DNA of 64,000 nucleotides from Dryomyza anilis (lineage: Eukaryota; Arthropoda; Insecta; Diptera; Dryomyzidae): positions 4,050,501-4,114,500 of the forward strand of contig OX638133.1 of NCBI GenBank assembly GCA_951804985.1, in the 5' to 3' direction. Shown in pieces: positions 1-10,470 of the stretch. The position numbers and the translations under genes were made by a program. The notes beneath the pieces were generated by a model. The model made no database searches and had not been told where the DNA came from. It saw nothing but the letters and a program-made list of their open reading frames with translations. How positions within the stretch are numbered: the stretch's first letter is position 1; each line of letters begins with the position of its first letter.

Positions 1-549
1 AAAAAAAAAACGATATCTGTTCGGTATTTGTACAGTGATTAAACAACGCGTTGAAAAATGAAACTAAAAATTGCACGCATGTCATGCGAAATCATATTTT
101 ATGCCGTTTATCCGTTGTATCCTTTGTCTCCGTACTAGGACATCCGGTGAAACTCTGTGAGCCTGCAATTTTTATTTGCCAATTTGCGTGTGCCTTTTGA
201 CCGCAATGATTGATTGACAATGCAAAAGCCCCACAAGTCACTTGATCCGGTTGTGCTGTTGCCCGATCCTGACATAACTACAGTTATGATATGTAAAATA
301 TAATGACAGTTGAATTTGTAGTATTTTCGTTCAAGGACTTCGCACAACACCAAACAAAAAAAAAAATATAACTCACCATTTGCTTAATTAAAATTTTTAT
401 TTATTTAAATTTCAGTTTGCAAATATTTCGGGCTACTTAAAAAACTACAGCACTTCACGTAAGTACTACATATATTCAACACTATGTAAATGTTTATTTG
501 TCTTTATTTGCCTTTATTTGTCTTTATTTTTTTGTTTTATTTGTTTTAG
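1..549 (+). other. AT-rich intron-like sequence ending in a 3' splice site
   Basis: No gene is visible here. From about 487 to 548 the sequence becomes strongly pyrimidine-rich, with three to four copies of a 10-bp unit, tttatttgtc, running into tttgttttag; the AG is at 548-549. This is a good insect 3' splice-site context, followed at once by a GC-richer stretch. I infer that this is the end of an intron of a + strand gene that begins outside the window. The short minus-strand ORF at 135-353 has no supporting feature. Confidence 0.4.
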
Positions 550-617
550 TGGATTCAGTGGTGCTGCCCAGCGGCACCGGTGCATTCGTACCCTTATCAT
601 TCTTTCGCCCCGTGTGA
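550..617 (+). CDS. Candidate terminal coding exon, unidentified gene (partial)
   Basis: After the AG at 549 the composition changes to GC-rich. In one frame (two leading bases, then GAT TCA) the sequence reads to TGA at 615-617 and ends LPSGTGAFVPLSFFRPV, which looks like an ordinary protein C-terminus. A second frame stays open to 777 and includes the 65-codon ORF starting with ATG at 580, but it runs into A-rich sequence, so I prefer the shorter frame. The family is not recognised. An internal exon or a chance opening is possible, since no other exon of the gene lies in the window. Confidence 0.3.
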
Positions 618-783
618 ATTTGTTAAACGACTGGACGGAGAACTGATAAGGGCTCGTATCACCGTGACAACATGGAAAAAAAGTGAAATAAATATTAAAT
701 GTTTTAAATGTGCCAAAAAAAATCTTTTAATAAATTGGAATAAGATGCAAAAAAATACTATTTATCAAGCAGAATAAAATATA
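618..783 (+). other. Candidate 3' UTR with AATAAA signals
   Basis: AATAAA occurs at 687-692, 729-734 and 773-778, downstream of the candidate stop codon. The sequence shifts from GC-balanced to A/T-rich, as fly 3' UTRs often do. The foldback element at 788 begins directly after it. The assignment depends on the candidate exon at 550-617 being real. Confidence 0.25.
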
Positions 784-787
784 GTGA

Positions 788-1779
788 TATCGTCACTGTA
801 ATGCCAAAGGGGCGAATGCGCATTTTTAAAAATGTTGGGAAATAAAATTTTAAAGTTTGAAGTGCTTTTTCTGTTATTTTGGTTTACTCGTCAATTACTA
901 GAACGTCTGTAAAATATCTTTAGATTTGGACAACCTATTGAATTATAAATACAGATTTTGTAAGGCTATATCGTGATCAAAACGCAAATATTTTTGTTTT
1001 TTAAGCTATAATTTTTTATTAGCGCAAGAAAAAATAGTAATGTAAAGGCATTAATTGTTTGATTTTAAAGCACCTATCTATTGCCATCATTAATTAAAAA
1101 TATTTTGTCAAACATTAATTTGCCATTTGTTATTTGCAGGAAATAATGTTTGGCAAAATATTTTTAAATAATGATACAGATCGATAGGTGCTTTAAAAAG
1201 AAACAGTTAATACCTTCACACCCCTATTTTATCTTGCAGCAATAAATAATTATAACAAAAAAAAGAAGAAAATTGAAAATCTTGACATGCCAAAAGGGCG
1301 AATATTTTCGTTTTTTTGCTATAACTCTTTAATGGTACAAGATAAAATAGTGATATGAAGGTATTTATTGTTTGTTTTTAATGCACCTATCGATCTGCAT
1401 TATTAATTAAAAATATTTTGTCAAACATTAATATGCCATTTGTTATTTGCAGGAAAAAATGTTTAGCAAAATATTTTTAAATAATGATGCAGATTGATAG
1501 GTGCTTTGAAAACAAACAATAAATGCTTTTACATCACTATTTTATCTTATACCAATAAAATGTTATGGCGAAAAAACGAAAAGATTCGCCCTTTTGGCAT
1601 GACAAGATTTTCAATTTTTCAAATTCGTCCTTTTGGTTTTGTCTTTAATGACTAGAAATATCCAACAAAGTCACACGCGATATATGCACAGCATACTTGA
1701 GGATAAACTACATTCAAAAATTAAAAAAAGGCAAATGTCAAAAATTTCACATTCACCCCTTTGGCATGATAGGGCGATA
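788..1779. mobile_element. Foldback-type palindromic element, family ATCGTCACT, copy 1
   Basis: The ends are inverted: the left begins tatcgtcactgtaatgcc and the right end, read in reverse, is tatcgccctatcatgcc. Both continue into an ATGCCAAAGGGG-type motif. Inside are two hairpin modules. The arms run from gcacctatc (about 1070) to about 1118 and from about 1145 to 1191, then from about 1384 to 1430 and 1458 to 1506. The motif gccaaaagggcgaat or its complement recurs at module borders. No coding capacity is visible. This is the most complete of five copies; the others lie at 17.7, 24.5, 39.2 and 43.0 kb. The transposon class is unknown. Confidence 0.7.
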
Positions 1780-3407
1780 TACTTATAAAATATTTAAAAA
1801 TACAAAATGTGTCAAAGATGTAAAATATCAAATACTTCAAAAACGATAAAATGATATTAATTTATTTAAAATAATTAAAAAAAAAAATAAAATAAAAAAT
1901 TTTCAAACAAATTAATAATATAATCGAATTTCCTAATTTTTCTCATTTTAAAATTTAGAAAATAATAAAAAAAAATTATTCCAAAAGAGAAAATTTTTAA
2001 TATTGTTAATTAATATTCATAAAAACAAAAATAGGTTAAATTCGATGTACAAGAATATCTTATTGAGAGTAAGAAAAAAAAAATAAAATTTAATTTAACG
2101 AATGTAGCGAATATAGCGAAAACAATATATTAAACACATTTTTATATTTTATGTGTATCGCACAAATACATAAAATACATGAAATTGCTATGCATTGAAG
2201 TTAAAACTCATGTTAAGACCCCGCATTGTAGCAGCGTGAAAATCTGTCGAAATGTGTCACACATTCCCATCTAGAGAATGCCATGTCCCCCGGTTCAATC
2301 CACTCTTAAACACCAAAAATACCAAAGTTCTGCTCGCACACAGCTGCAGCTGCTCAACCGCAACATGATAAACTTTTAAATCAAACAATTAAATTCCCAA
2401 CGCTTCTCTGCATTCGCAGGGGCTGCAGCTCTATCTCTCCACTTGAAGTGCAGCGCGCAGTAGGATGAAGGAAGGACAAATGCAGCACAAAAGCAAAAAC
2501 AACTCAACTGCGGACGAAGGCAACAAAAACTTTGCGCCAAGCTTAAAACGCGCAACATGCTGAAAAAGTTGCATGGAAAATGGAGCCATAACACACCGAA
2601 AATGAAGGATGAAAAATGAAAAACGTATAACGTGGTTACGAGTCAAAAATGAAGAAATCTGTATACAAAATTCGTACACTACAAGAAAGAACTACAATAA
2701 TAAAACAACAAAAAAAAAAAATGAAATGAATTAAATATTAGTAACATTAAACATTAATTAGTGCATTAAATATAAAAAAAAACTTTTCCAATTGATTAAA
2801 CCAGAAATGACCGAAACAGTAAAAGTTGAAAAAAAAAAACGTAAAAGAAAAACTCGTAAAAACAAAAATATTTGTATATCAAAAATATGGATTTTTTTTT
2901 TTAATTATCGATTTTATGCATTAGCATTAGAAAAATTGATGTTCTTAACAAATTCCGCCAAATTGATCTAAAGTCTTGATGCCTCCCTCCACGCACCTCT
3001 AACAACGAATAACAATAGGGTTGCATGAGTTATGGCATCAACACGGCTATTGAAGAGCTAATTGGGTTCATGTACGAAAACTGAACCAACATTTCAATTA
3101 ACCAACCTTGAATTAGCTTTTCAAATTTTCAAAATTTCAATACACGGTGAGATTTTTACATTTCTGACCTCAATCTGAATTCGAAAAGGCAAAACATTTT
3201 GAAATTCAGTATTATACTACTTAAAAGAAAAATGTTCCTATTGCTTCAAACAGGGACGCTTGTAAAATTATGCTAAGAGATTGCTACAGCAGAGTTACTG
3301 ACAAAAACATGATTGAAACAATAATAATGTTGAACATTAAGTGATGCAGTCAAAACATGCTTAAAAGAATCATGTTTTTTCTGTGCGTATATCAATATCT
3401 AAAATAA
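1780..3407. other. AT-rich non-coding stretch
   Basis: Mostly poly-A/T rich sequence with no convincing ORF. A less AT-rich island at about 2210-2660 contains CAGCTGCAGCTG-type sequence and an acceptor-like cttctctgcattcgcag near 2420, but every frame after it closes quickly. Both minus-strand ORFs here overlap this island and look like shadows. I see nothing else of note. Confidence 0.4.
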
Positions 3408-4144
3408 ACCAGTTGGGAAGGTTAGATCACATGGGATATTTAAAGTAGGTGTTATTATGATAGTTAGGATTATCAAAATTATAGTCAGTCTAAGCCGACT
3501 ATAAATACCCTAAACATAGGTGTGGTTACCAGTCAAAGTGGTATATAGGTCACAAGGGTATACGAATCCTGAAAATAACTACAAACTTTCCATCGCTGAA
3601 GAATTTCCATTCATTTCATACCCATATTTACAAATGGGTAGGTGTACCGAATTTCGATTTTTTTTTTTTGGGAACGACAACTCGTTTCGCATGAAAACAT
3701 TATTATCATGTATTTCAGCATGATTTCAATATATATTTGACCAAAAAAGTTTATCTAAGCACGTATGCAGTAAAATTGATCTGTGGATGTAAATTTTATA
3801 TGAGGTATTTGAACATAAGTGGTCGGTTCTCACAACAGATGGTCGGTCACAACAGATCGATAATGGCAATTTTCTTGTTCAGACAGCTTAGATATATAAG
3901 TAATCTAAAACTAAAGTTTCATTGCCCTAGCTCTTCTACTTTTTCTACTTTCTACGATTTCAACAGACAGACAGAAGGACAGACAGAAGGACAGACAGAC
4001 GGACAGACTGTCAGATGGACATCGCTAAATCGACTCAGGAGGTCATGCTGATCAAGAATATATATACTTTTCCATACCGGAGATGCTTTCTTGAGGGTGT
4101 TAAAACGGCGTACCAAACTAAATATACCCTTTCACTCTTATACC
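3408..4144 (-). mobile_element. mini-me/DINE-1-like non-autonomous element M1
   Basis: On the minus strand it reads a stem-like start (gagtgaaagggtatat), a short TA tract (aagtatatatattcttgat), the core gatcagcatgacctc, then a GTCY tract (visible as cagacagacagaagg on the + strand around 3961-4012). It ends with ggccgacta-type inverted repeats near 3490 and ccttcccaactgg at the left edge. (TA)n, a conserved core and (GTCY)n in this order define the dipteran mini-me group, generally placed with DINE-1/Helitron-like elements. It belongs to the same subfamily as M3 at 8.4 kb, in opposite orientation. The overlapping ORFs are spurious. Confidence 0.75.
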
Positions 4145-5436
4145 TGAGACAGACATCCAGTAAAGTTATTATAATAACAATACTATAATATTCTAAATAC
4201 CAGATAGGTGACAGACATAACGTAGTATAGTTTGCGTAGTAAATAAAACTATGCAAAAGAAATATTACAGCATTTTCATTTTTGTTGGGTACCACGGTTA
4301 CTAGAGAATATTTTATTCTAGTCAGCTGTATTCTAGTCAGCTTGTCTTTCTATTACAGACTTCAGTGAATACAACGTTTTTTTACGCGATAGGTTTTCTT
4401 TACATGCAGAACCTCAGTGGACACTTATATATTTTGTTAATATTGTAGCTTTACTACATTGAAATTGGCAAAGTCGTGGTCATTTTATTTTTGTGCTGTC
4501 AATTAAATGCAGTTCAATAAAATTCAGTTTCTAACATTAATTTTTCAATAAAATTTTGAAAAACAATTTCAAATAATTTTTTTTTTTTTTTTGAATTTAT
4601 TATGAAATTTCAGTACAAAGAGCTTCTTTTGACAAAAAGCTTTCGGAAAGCTTTTAAAATTTGGCTGTGTTTAAATGAAAACTACAAAAATACTACGAAT
4701 AGTTTCATGGTATTTGTACCAGCAAATACTACAATGAAATCAAGGAATACCACAAAAATATTATAATATTTTGAGACACACATCTGGTATTCCAAATACT
4801 ATGGTATGAATACCAGATGTCTGTCACAGGTATTAGTGTAGGGTATAAAAACTACCGAATTCACATTTTTAAATTTCCCTCCCAAACATTTAGTGTTAAT
4901 TTTAATTTTTTTATAACGAAAGGTTTTCGGTTTGAATGTAAAAATGTGTTATTTTATATTTATGTCAAAATAATGAAAATACGTCAAAGAAAAAAATAGC
5001 GCTATCAGTCTCATACGGGAAAATTATTCTGAAATCAACCAGTCCTAATTCTGAAACCAAACGAAAACTTTAGCAAGGTTTTGAAATAAGATTCATAAGA
5101 CCTATTACTGAACTATTCTTCAATTCGAAAATTGGAATACGCTGAAAATTTTGCAATTGAGTTCAGTTCTATGAGGTTTTTTAATTCACTTCAAAATAAT
5201 TTGTTTACAAAACAATAATGATTTCAAACCATTTTTAACACTAATGGTAAAATATGAATTCGTTCCGTTCATTTTTCTTATATTAACAATTCATGATCTT
5301 CTGTGAATACTCCAAACTAAATTATCAAAAACTACAATAGCTGATCATACGAACCCTCTTAAAGCAATATCTACGGAAAACAACTCAACCCAAAACAACC
5401 AAAACAATTCGGATATATTTCCGAAAAAATCACTGA
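4145..5436. other. AT-rich non-coding stretch
   Basis: No gene recognised. From about 4690 to 4830 there are repeated short palindromic motifs of the type tggtattt / aaataccag, possibly a decayed small element. The rest is A/T-rich with mononucleotide runs (4578-4593). Confidence 0.35.
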
Positions 5437-5870
5437 TACCCTAGTAGAAATTTACTTGATGCGCCATCGGGAAATGATCGGGTTTTCGTTGGGTAAACCA
5501 TGTTAGAGATAATATGATCATTGCCTTTGCATGCCCTTATCATGCTTACCATACCAGCGTTTACATTATCTAAATAGTCAATGTTCCCGATCATAGCTAC
5601 ATTATTTGTTCCTCATAAAGAAATTAGCATCAGACAATGATCGAGATTTAATGAGAGAAACCCTATTATGCTCGGGCTCTGACAAGGCAATTGTCGGGTA
5701 AATAATAAAATGTGGAATTGCCCGATCAGTACATGATCATGACCTGAGGTCAGTACATATTCAGGACACTGCGTTACAAGGACATTATGGTCCTCGTCAT
5801 ATCCCGATCATCTCAAATAATGACATGATCACTTCATGATCATGGCCCTAATAACATTTCTACTATGGTA
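5437..5870. mobile_element. Small TIR element (MITE) rich in GATC motifs
   Basis: Left end taccctagtagaaattta and right end (reverse complement) taccatagtagaaatgtta form roughly 18-bp imperfect terminal inverted repeats. Between them GATC occurs nine times in 434 bp, usually as atgatc or cccgatca. No ORF is present. A target-site duplication is not clear, so the superfamily is open. Confidence 0.55.
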
Positions 5871-6629
5871 AGTGTAAGTTTTTGGAATGCAGATTTTTCA
5901 AAAGTTATGGATATTCAAATGTAAATTATTGACATAACTTGAGGAGAGGCAGAAACGAGTCAAAATTTAATAAAAACTTCTACACAAATCTTTCGAAAAT
6001 TATTCCGAAACTGCCTTCAAAAATTTAGTCAAAAATCAAATGCTACAAAAAATCTATTTAAAATTATGAAAAGTAAATAATTTTTGGAAACATTTTTTGG
6101 AATAATAAAAATTGGTGGGAATTTACTACTATTATAGTTGGCAATAGATTACCTACAATTATAATAGTAAAATCCCTTCACAATGAAATACAAAAAAATC
6201 ATGCTAAAAGTGCGTAAAATAATAACTTTTTATATAGCGTTTTTTCTCGCTAGAAAATGCGACAAATAGCCATTTATTGGGTATTTGTTTGGTACTCAAT
6301 AAAAACGCATCACTATTTTTAGAAAATGAGTCTAACTAAATTACAAATTTATGTCGATTTTTATAGCTATTCTTAGCTTAATAATCGACATTTTATTCAG
6401 TATTGCAAAGTAAACCTAACGCAACTGCTACTTAATGTTTTCTACATATTCTGCGACATGTATAATCCAGGGCCTGCCACATGACCACTTCAGATTATGT
6501 TTTATTAACACTTCGGAACACTTCAAGAACTAAATATGGTCAATAAATGTGGAAAGTTGCGTTAGATTCATTTACTTTGTAGTACTTAATAAAACATGAA
6601 CTAAATAAAACTTATTCATTTGTATTAAT
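5871..6629. other. AT-rich non-coding stretch
   Basis: No gene or clear element. A short near-palindrome, ctactattatagttggcaa followed by the inverse ttataatagtaaaat, lies near 6124-6172. Confidence 0.3.
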
Positions 6630-6669
6630 AAAGGGTTTTTCAATAAGAGCGCTACAAAAGTTTTTTTTC
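6630..6669. repeat. Extra Tc1/mariner-type terminus, tandem to the MITE end
   Basis: The sequence aagggtttttcaataagagc, continuing into gctacaaaag, is a variant of the terminus that starts again at 6670. The same unit occurs inverted at 19016-19057. Two successive ends suggest a nested or partial insertion of related elements. Confidence 0.5.
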
Positions 6670-6975
6670 AAGGGTTTTTCAACAGGGACGCTACAAAAGT
6701 AGAGCAACAGGGACAGCAAACGACGCCATATTTCTTGCCGCTCTTTTGACATTTCTCTTCAGTAAGGTTTGTCATTTCATGATGGAAAGACATACGAGCC
6801 AACAACAACAAGTCGAAATTATTAAAATTTACTACCGAAATTCTAAATCGTATATCTTTCCATCATGAAATGGCAAACCTTACTGAAGAGAAATGTCAAA
6901 AGAGCGGCATGAAATATGGCGTCGTTTGCTGTCCCTGTAGCTCTACTTTTGTAGCGTCCCTGTTGAAAAACCCTT
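6670..6975 (+). mobile_element. Tc1/mariner-like MITE with long inverted repeats
   Basis: The arms 6670-6797 and 6848-6975 are near-perfect inverted repeats of about 128 bp, beginning agggtttttcaacagggacg. The middle keeps the start of a transposase-like reading frame: ATG at 6782 gives MERHTS, then QQQQVEIIKIYYRNS, resembling the first helix-turn-helix of Tc1/mariner-type transposases, before a quick stop. I read it as an internally deleted, non-autonomous element. A related half-element lies at 18.25 kb on the other strand. Confidence 0.7.
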
Positions 6976-7280
6976 TACTTAATCGTAATGTCTGTATTGT
7001 TTAAGAACATTTTATCGACTGACATTAAATGTTAATGTCATTGCATTCATACATGTTTGACAGCGTAAAAATACGATACTTTCATCGTTTTGTTTAATTT
7101 TCACTAAAATATCGGTTTTTTGTCGCTTTTAAGAAATTATTAAAATCACACTTTATGGCGTACATTTCAAAAACAACCTATGTTGCCGTTATTACAATAC
7201 TCATGTTAGAATATCATCATTTAGAATATCAAAAAAGCGTGAAATTGACTACATTTATAGTAGTTATATTACAATCATTT
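6976..7280. other. AT-rich spacer
   Basis: No feature recognised between the mariner-like MITE and mini-me-like element M2. Confidence 0.3.
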
Positions 7281-8090
7281 TTATACCCTACACCTATGAG
7301 GTACAGGGTATATTAACTTTGTGCATATATTGTAACGCCCCTTAGGAGGCGTGTCCGGTATGGAAAAGTATATATATTCTTGATCAGCATCACTACCCGA
7401 GTCCGTTTAGCCATGTCCGTCTGTCTGTCTGTCCGTCTTGTGGTCTTGCTGTCTTGCTGTCTTGCTGTCTTGCTGTCTTGCTGTCTTGCTGTCCGAATAC
7501 AGAATAACTTGAGAAATACTGATCAGAATGCGATGAAATTTCGTCTCATTATATTTTATCCAAAAGTAGGAACTGAGTTTGAAAATGAGCCAAATCGTTC
7601 AACGGACACGCCCACCTCCCATACAAGTAACTTTTATATAACTCTTTCGGAACTAATAACTCGAAAAGTATTCAAGGTATAGTTATAAAATTTAAAACTT
7701 ATTGTTAGAATTCACCTAAAAATATGTGGTCCAAAAATGGGCGTGATCCGCCCACTTTTTTTTTCATTATTTCCCGGGTTTTCATAGTGGAAATTTGATC
7801 CGTAAATTATTAAAATCAAATCTATGAAATATTAGCCTTTCAAAATTTTAAATATAGGCGTGGTCCGCCCAATTACATTTTTCAATTTTTTTTTTTAGTT
7901 TTTCATACTTTATACAATTTTTTTAATTTATGGGGATATAAGACGTAAATTTCTGATATATGAATAATATTCTGAGGGTTAATATCCCCACCAAAGGTGT
8001 AGGGTATTCCATAGTCGGGCCCGACCGACTATAAAAATCCGCCCCATCTGACCGAACTTACCCATGTGACCTAACTTTCCCAACTCGTTT
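7281..8090 (+). mobile_element. mini-me/DINE-1-like element M2
   Basis: It starts ttataccctacacctatgag with a short stem to gtacagggta, then aagtatatatattcttgatc, a conserved core, and a GTCY tract at about 7413-7440. It ends with the palindromic tagtcgggcccgaccgacta and a ctttcccaactcgttt terminus. M4 and M5 are the same subfamily; M1 and M3 form a second one. The 100-codon ORF at 7380-7682 is repeat translation. Confidence 0.78.
7445..7492 (+). repeat. Octamer microsatellite (cttgctgt)6 inside M2
   Basis: Six perfect tandem copies of cttgctgt follow directly on the GTCY tract. M4 has one copy and M5 about one and a half at the same place, so the expansion is specific to this copy. Confidence 0.9.
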
Positions 8091-8442
8091 AGAATGTGCT
8101 GAATAATTTATTTCTCCAGATATTGGAGATGGTAGATCCTGGTTTAATATGTTGAGTTTCGTACAAAACTTAAAATGATAAAATTTTTGGCAAATTAATT
8201 TTATTTATGCACAAAAATATTTCTTTACTAACGAATTTTTACTTCAATAAAAACGAATATAATTTCCAGAATTAACTATAATCTACTATCTGTATTATTT
8301 GTGTTGCACCTTATTATAAATCCTCAAAAATCCTTGTTAAGTTAAATATTTATTTTATTTCTGGATAAATGGGGTATGTATTCTACAGAATTGTTAGAAG
8401 GGTACCACGGATTGAAAACGAACTCCAATATCTGTTTAATTT
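8091..8442. other. AT-rich spacer between mini-me-like elements
   Basis: No gene or clear element. A ggtaccacgg motif near 8401 also occurs just right of M1 (ggtaccacggtta, 4288), so some flanking sequence may belong to that subfamily. Confidence 0.3.
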
Positions 8443-9126
8443 TTAAACCCTACACTAAGAGTGAAAGGGTATATTCAGTTTGGTACGCCGTTTGTAACAC
8501 CCTGAAGAAAGCATCTCCGGTATGGAAAAGTATATATATTCTTGATCAGCATGACCTCCTGAGTCGACATAGCGATGTCCGTCTGTCTGTCTGTATGTCC
8601 TTCTGTCTGTCTGTTTAAATCACGATTACGGAAAGAGTAGAAGATTTAGATTACTTATAAATCTAAGCTGTCTGAACAAGAAAATTGCCATTATCGATCT
8701 ATGATGATCTGAGAACCGACCACTTATGTTCAAATACCTCATATAAAATTTACATCTACAGATCAATTTTACTGTATACGTGCTTAGGTAAACTTTTTTG
8801 GTCGAATATATATTGACATCATGCTGAAATACATGAAAATAATGTTTTCCTGCGAAACGAGTTGTGGTTCCCAAAAAAAATTTGGTACACCTACCCATTT
8901 GTAAATATGGGTATCAAATGAATGGAAATTCTTCAGCGATGGAAATTTTGTAGTTATTTTCAGGATTCGTATACCCTGTTGACCTGTATACCAATATGAA
9001 TGGTAACCACACATATGTGTAGGGTATTTATAGTCGGCTTAGACCGACTATAATTTTGATAATCCTTACTATCATAATAACACCTACTATAAAATTGCCC
9101 ATGTGATCTAACCTTCCCAACTGGTT
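8443..9126 (+). mobile_element. mini-me/DINE-1-like element M3
   Basis: It starts taaaccctacactaagagtg, followed by a TA tract, the core gatcagcatgacctcctgag and a GTCY tract at about 8577-8612. It ends with gtcggcttagaccgactata and ccttcccaactggtta. It matches M1 over most of its length in inverted orientation; M1 and M3 are about 4.3 kb apart. No coding capacity. Confidence 0.75.
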
Positions 9127-9204
9127 ATATTTATTGTCCACTGAACTCATACAGACTATATCCATTGTACTGTGAATATATTCCATCTGGTAAATATCCT
9201 CACA

Positions 9205-9262
9205 ATCAGCCATTCCCAAGGTGGGATTCGAACCCGGGACATTTAGTCCTCTAGACTGTTTA
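9205..9262 (-). repeat. tRNA-like fragment (B-box region)
   Basis: On the minus strand the sequence gtcccgggttcgaatcccac contains a perfect RNA polymerase III B box, GGTTCGAATCC. No matching A box is obvious upstream, so it is more likely a tRNA-derived SINE remnant or half tRNA than a tRNA gene. Confidence 0.4.
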
Positions 9263-9649
9263 TCATATCTGTTTAAAAACCTTTAAATTTTACAATGTAA
9301 TCCGCAATCGAAACCATAATACAAATGTTAGAAATAAACCGAAAACCAAAACTGATAAAAAATGGTTTAAAAAAAGGCTGAAAACTGAGCAAAAATCTGT
9401 GTATTCGTATAAAAATCATGTTCTTGCTTTCGATCGAATTTCATTTAAAATTTATCAAAATGCCACAGTATAAATATTATAAATTCTTATAACTTGACTT
9501 CTAAAATTTTGAAATTTATTTAAAATTTCGGAACTTTCGTCTAAGAGACATTCCTTCCGAAATATAGATGAAGGCATTAAGTTCTAGTGTGTGCAAATTA
9601 ATTTGGATTTTAAAATATTAAAAATATGGAAAAAAGGTTTTTATACCCT

Positions 9650-10470
9650 ACACCTATGAGGTACAGGGTATATTAACTTTGTGCATAATTGTAACGCCCC
9701 TTAGGAGGCATGTCCGGTAAGGAAAAGTATATATATTCTTGATCAGCATCACTACCCGAGTCCGTTTAGCCATGTCTGTCTGTCCGTCTTGCTGTCCGAA
9801 TACAGCATAACTCCGAATACAGCATTACTTGAGAAATACTGATCAGAATGCGATAAAATTTCGTATTATTATATTTTAGCCAAAAGTAGGAACTGAGTTT
9901 GAAAATGAGCCAAATCGGTCAACGGACACGCCCACCTCCCATACAAGTCACTTTTATATAACTTTTTAGGAACTAATAACTCGAAAAGTATTCAAGATAT
10001 AGGTATAAAATTTAAAACATATTGTTATAATTCATCTAAAAATATGTGGTCCAAAAATGGGCGTGTTCCGCTCTTTTTTTTTCATAATTTCCCGGGTTTT
10101 CATAGTGGAAATTTGATCCGTAAATTATTAAAATCAAATCTATGAAATATTAGCCTTTTAAAATTTTAAATATAGACGTTGTCGGCCGAATTATATGTTT
10201 CTATTTTTTTTTATTAGTTTTTTATACTTTTATATAAATTTTTTAGATTATTGGGATATAAGACTTAAATTTCTGATATGTGAATAATATTCTGAGGGTG
10301 GGGAGGTATAGCATAATTAAAAACTTTAAAATTAAGGTATGCTATTAAATATCCCACATTAATATCCCCACCAAAGGTCTAGGGTATTTCATAGTCGGGC
10401 CCGACCGACTATAAAAGTCCGCCCCATGTGACCGAACTTACCCATGTGACCTAACTTTCCAAACTCGTTT
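9650..10470 (+). mobile_element. mini-me/DINE-1-like element M4
   Basis: Same start (ttataccctacacctatgag), TA tract, core, GTCY tract and tagtcgggcccgaccgacta terminus as M2. Small internal differences include a duplicated aactccgaatacagcat segment at about 9800. The (cttgctgt) motif is present once only. Confidence 0.78.

Noticed and set aside
2230..2330. tRNA-like head near ccccggttcaatcc
   Set aside because: Only a weak B-box resemblance with no A box or SINE body downstream.
3155..3390. Small TIR element between tacacggtgagattttt and ttttttctgtgcgtata
   Set aside because: The inverted match is too imperfect and too short to support boundaries.
7380..7682. 100-codon + ORF
   Set aside because: It lies wholly in mini-me-like element M2 and includes the (cttgctgt)6 tract.
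9205..9262. tRNA gene on the minus strand
   Set aside because: A consensus B box is present, but there is no convincing A box or cloverleaf.
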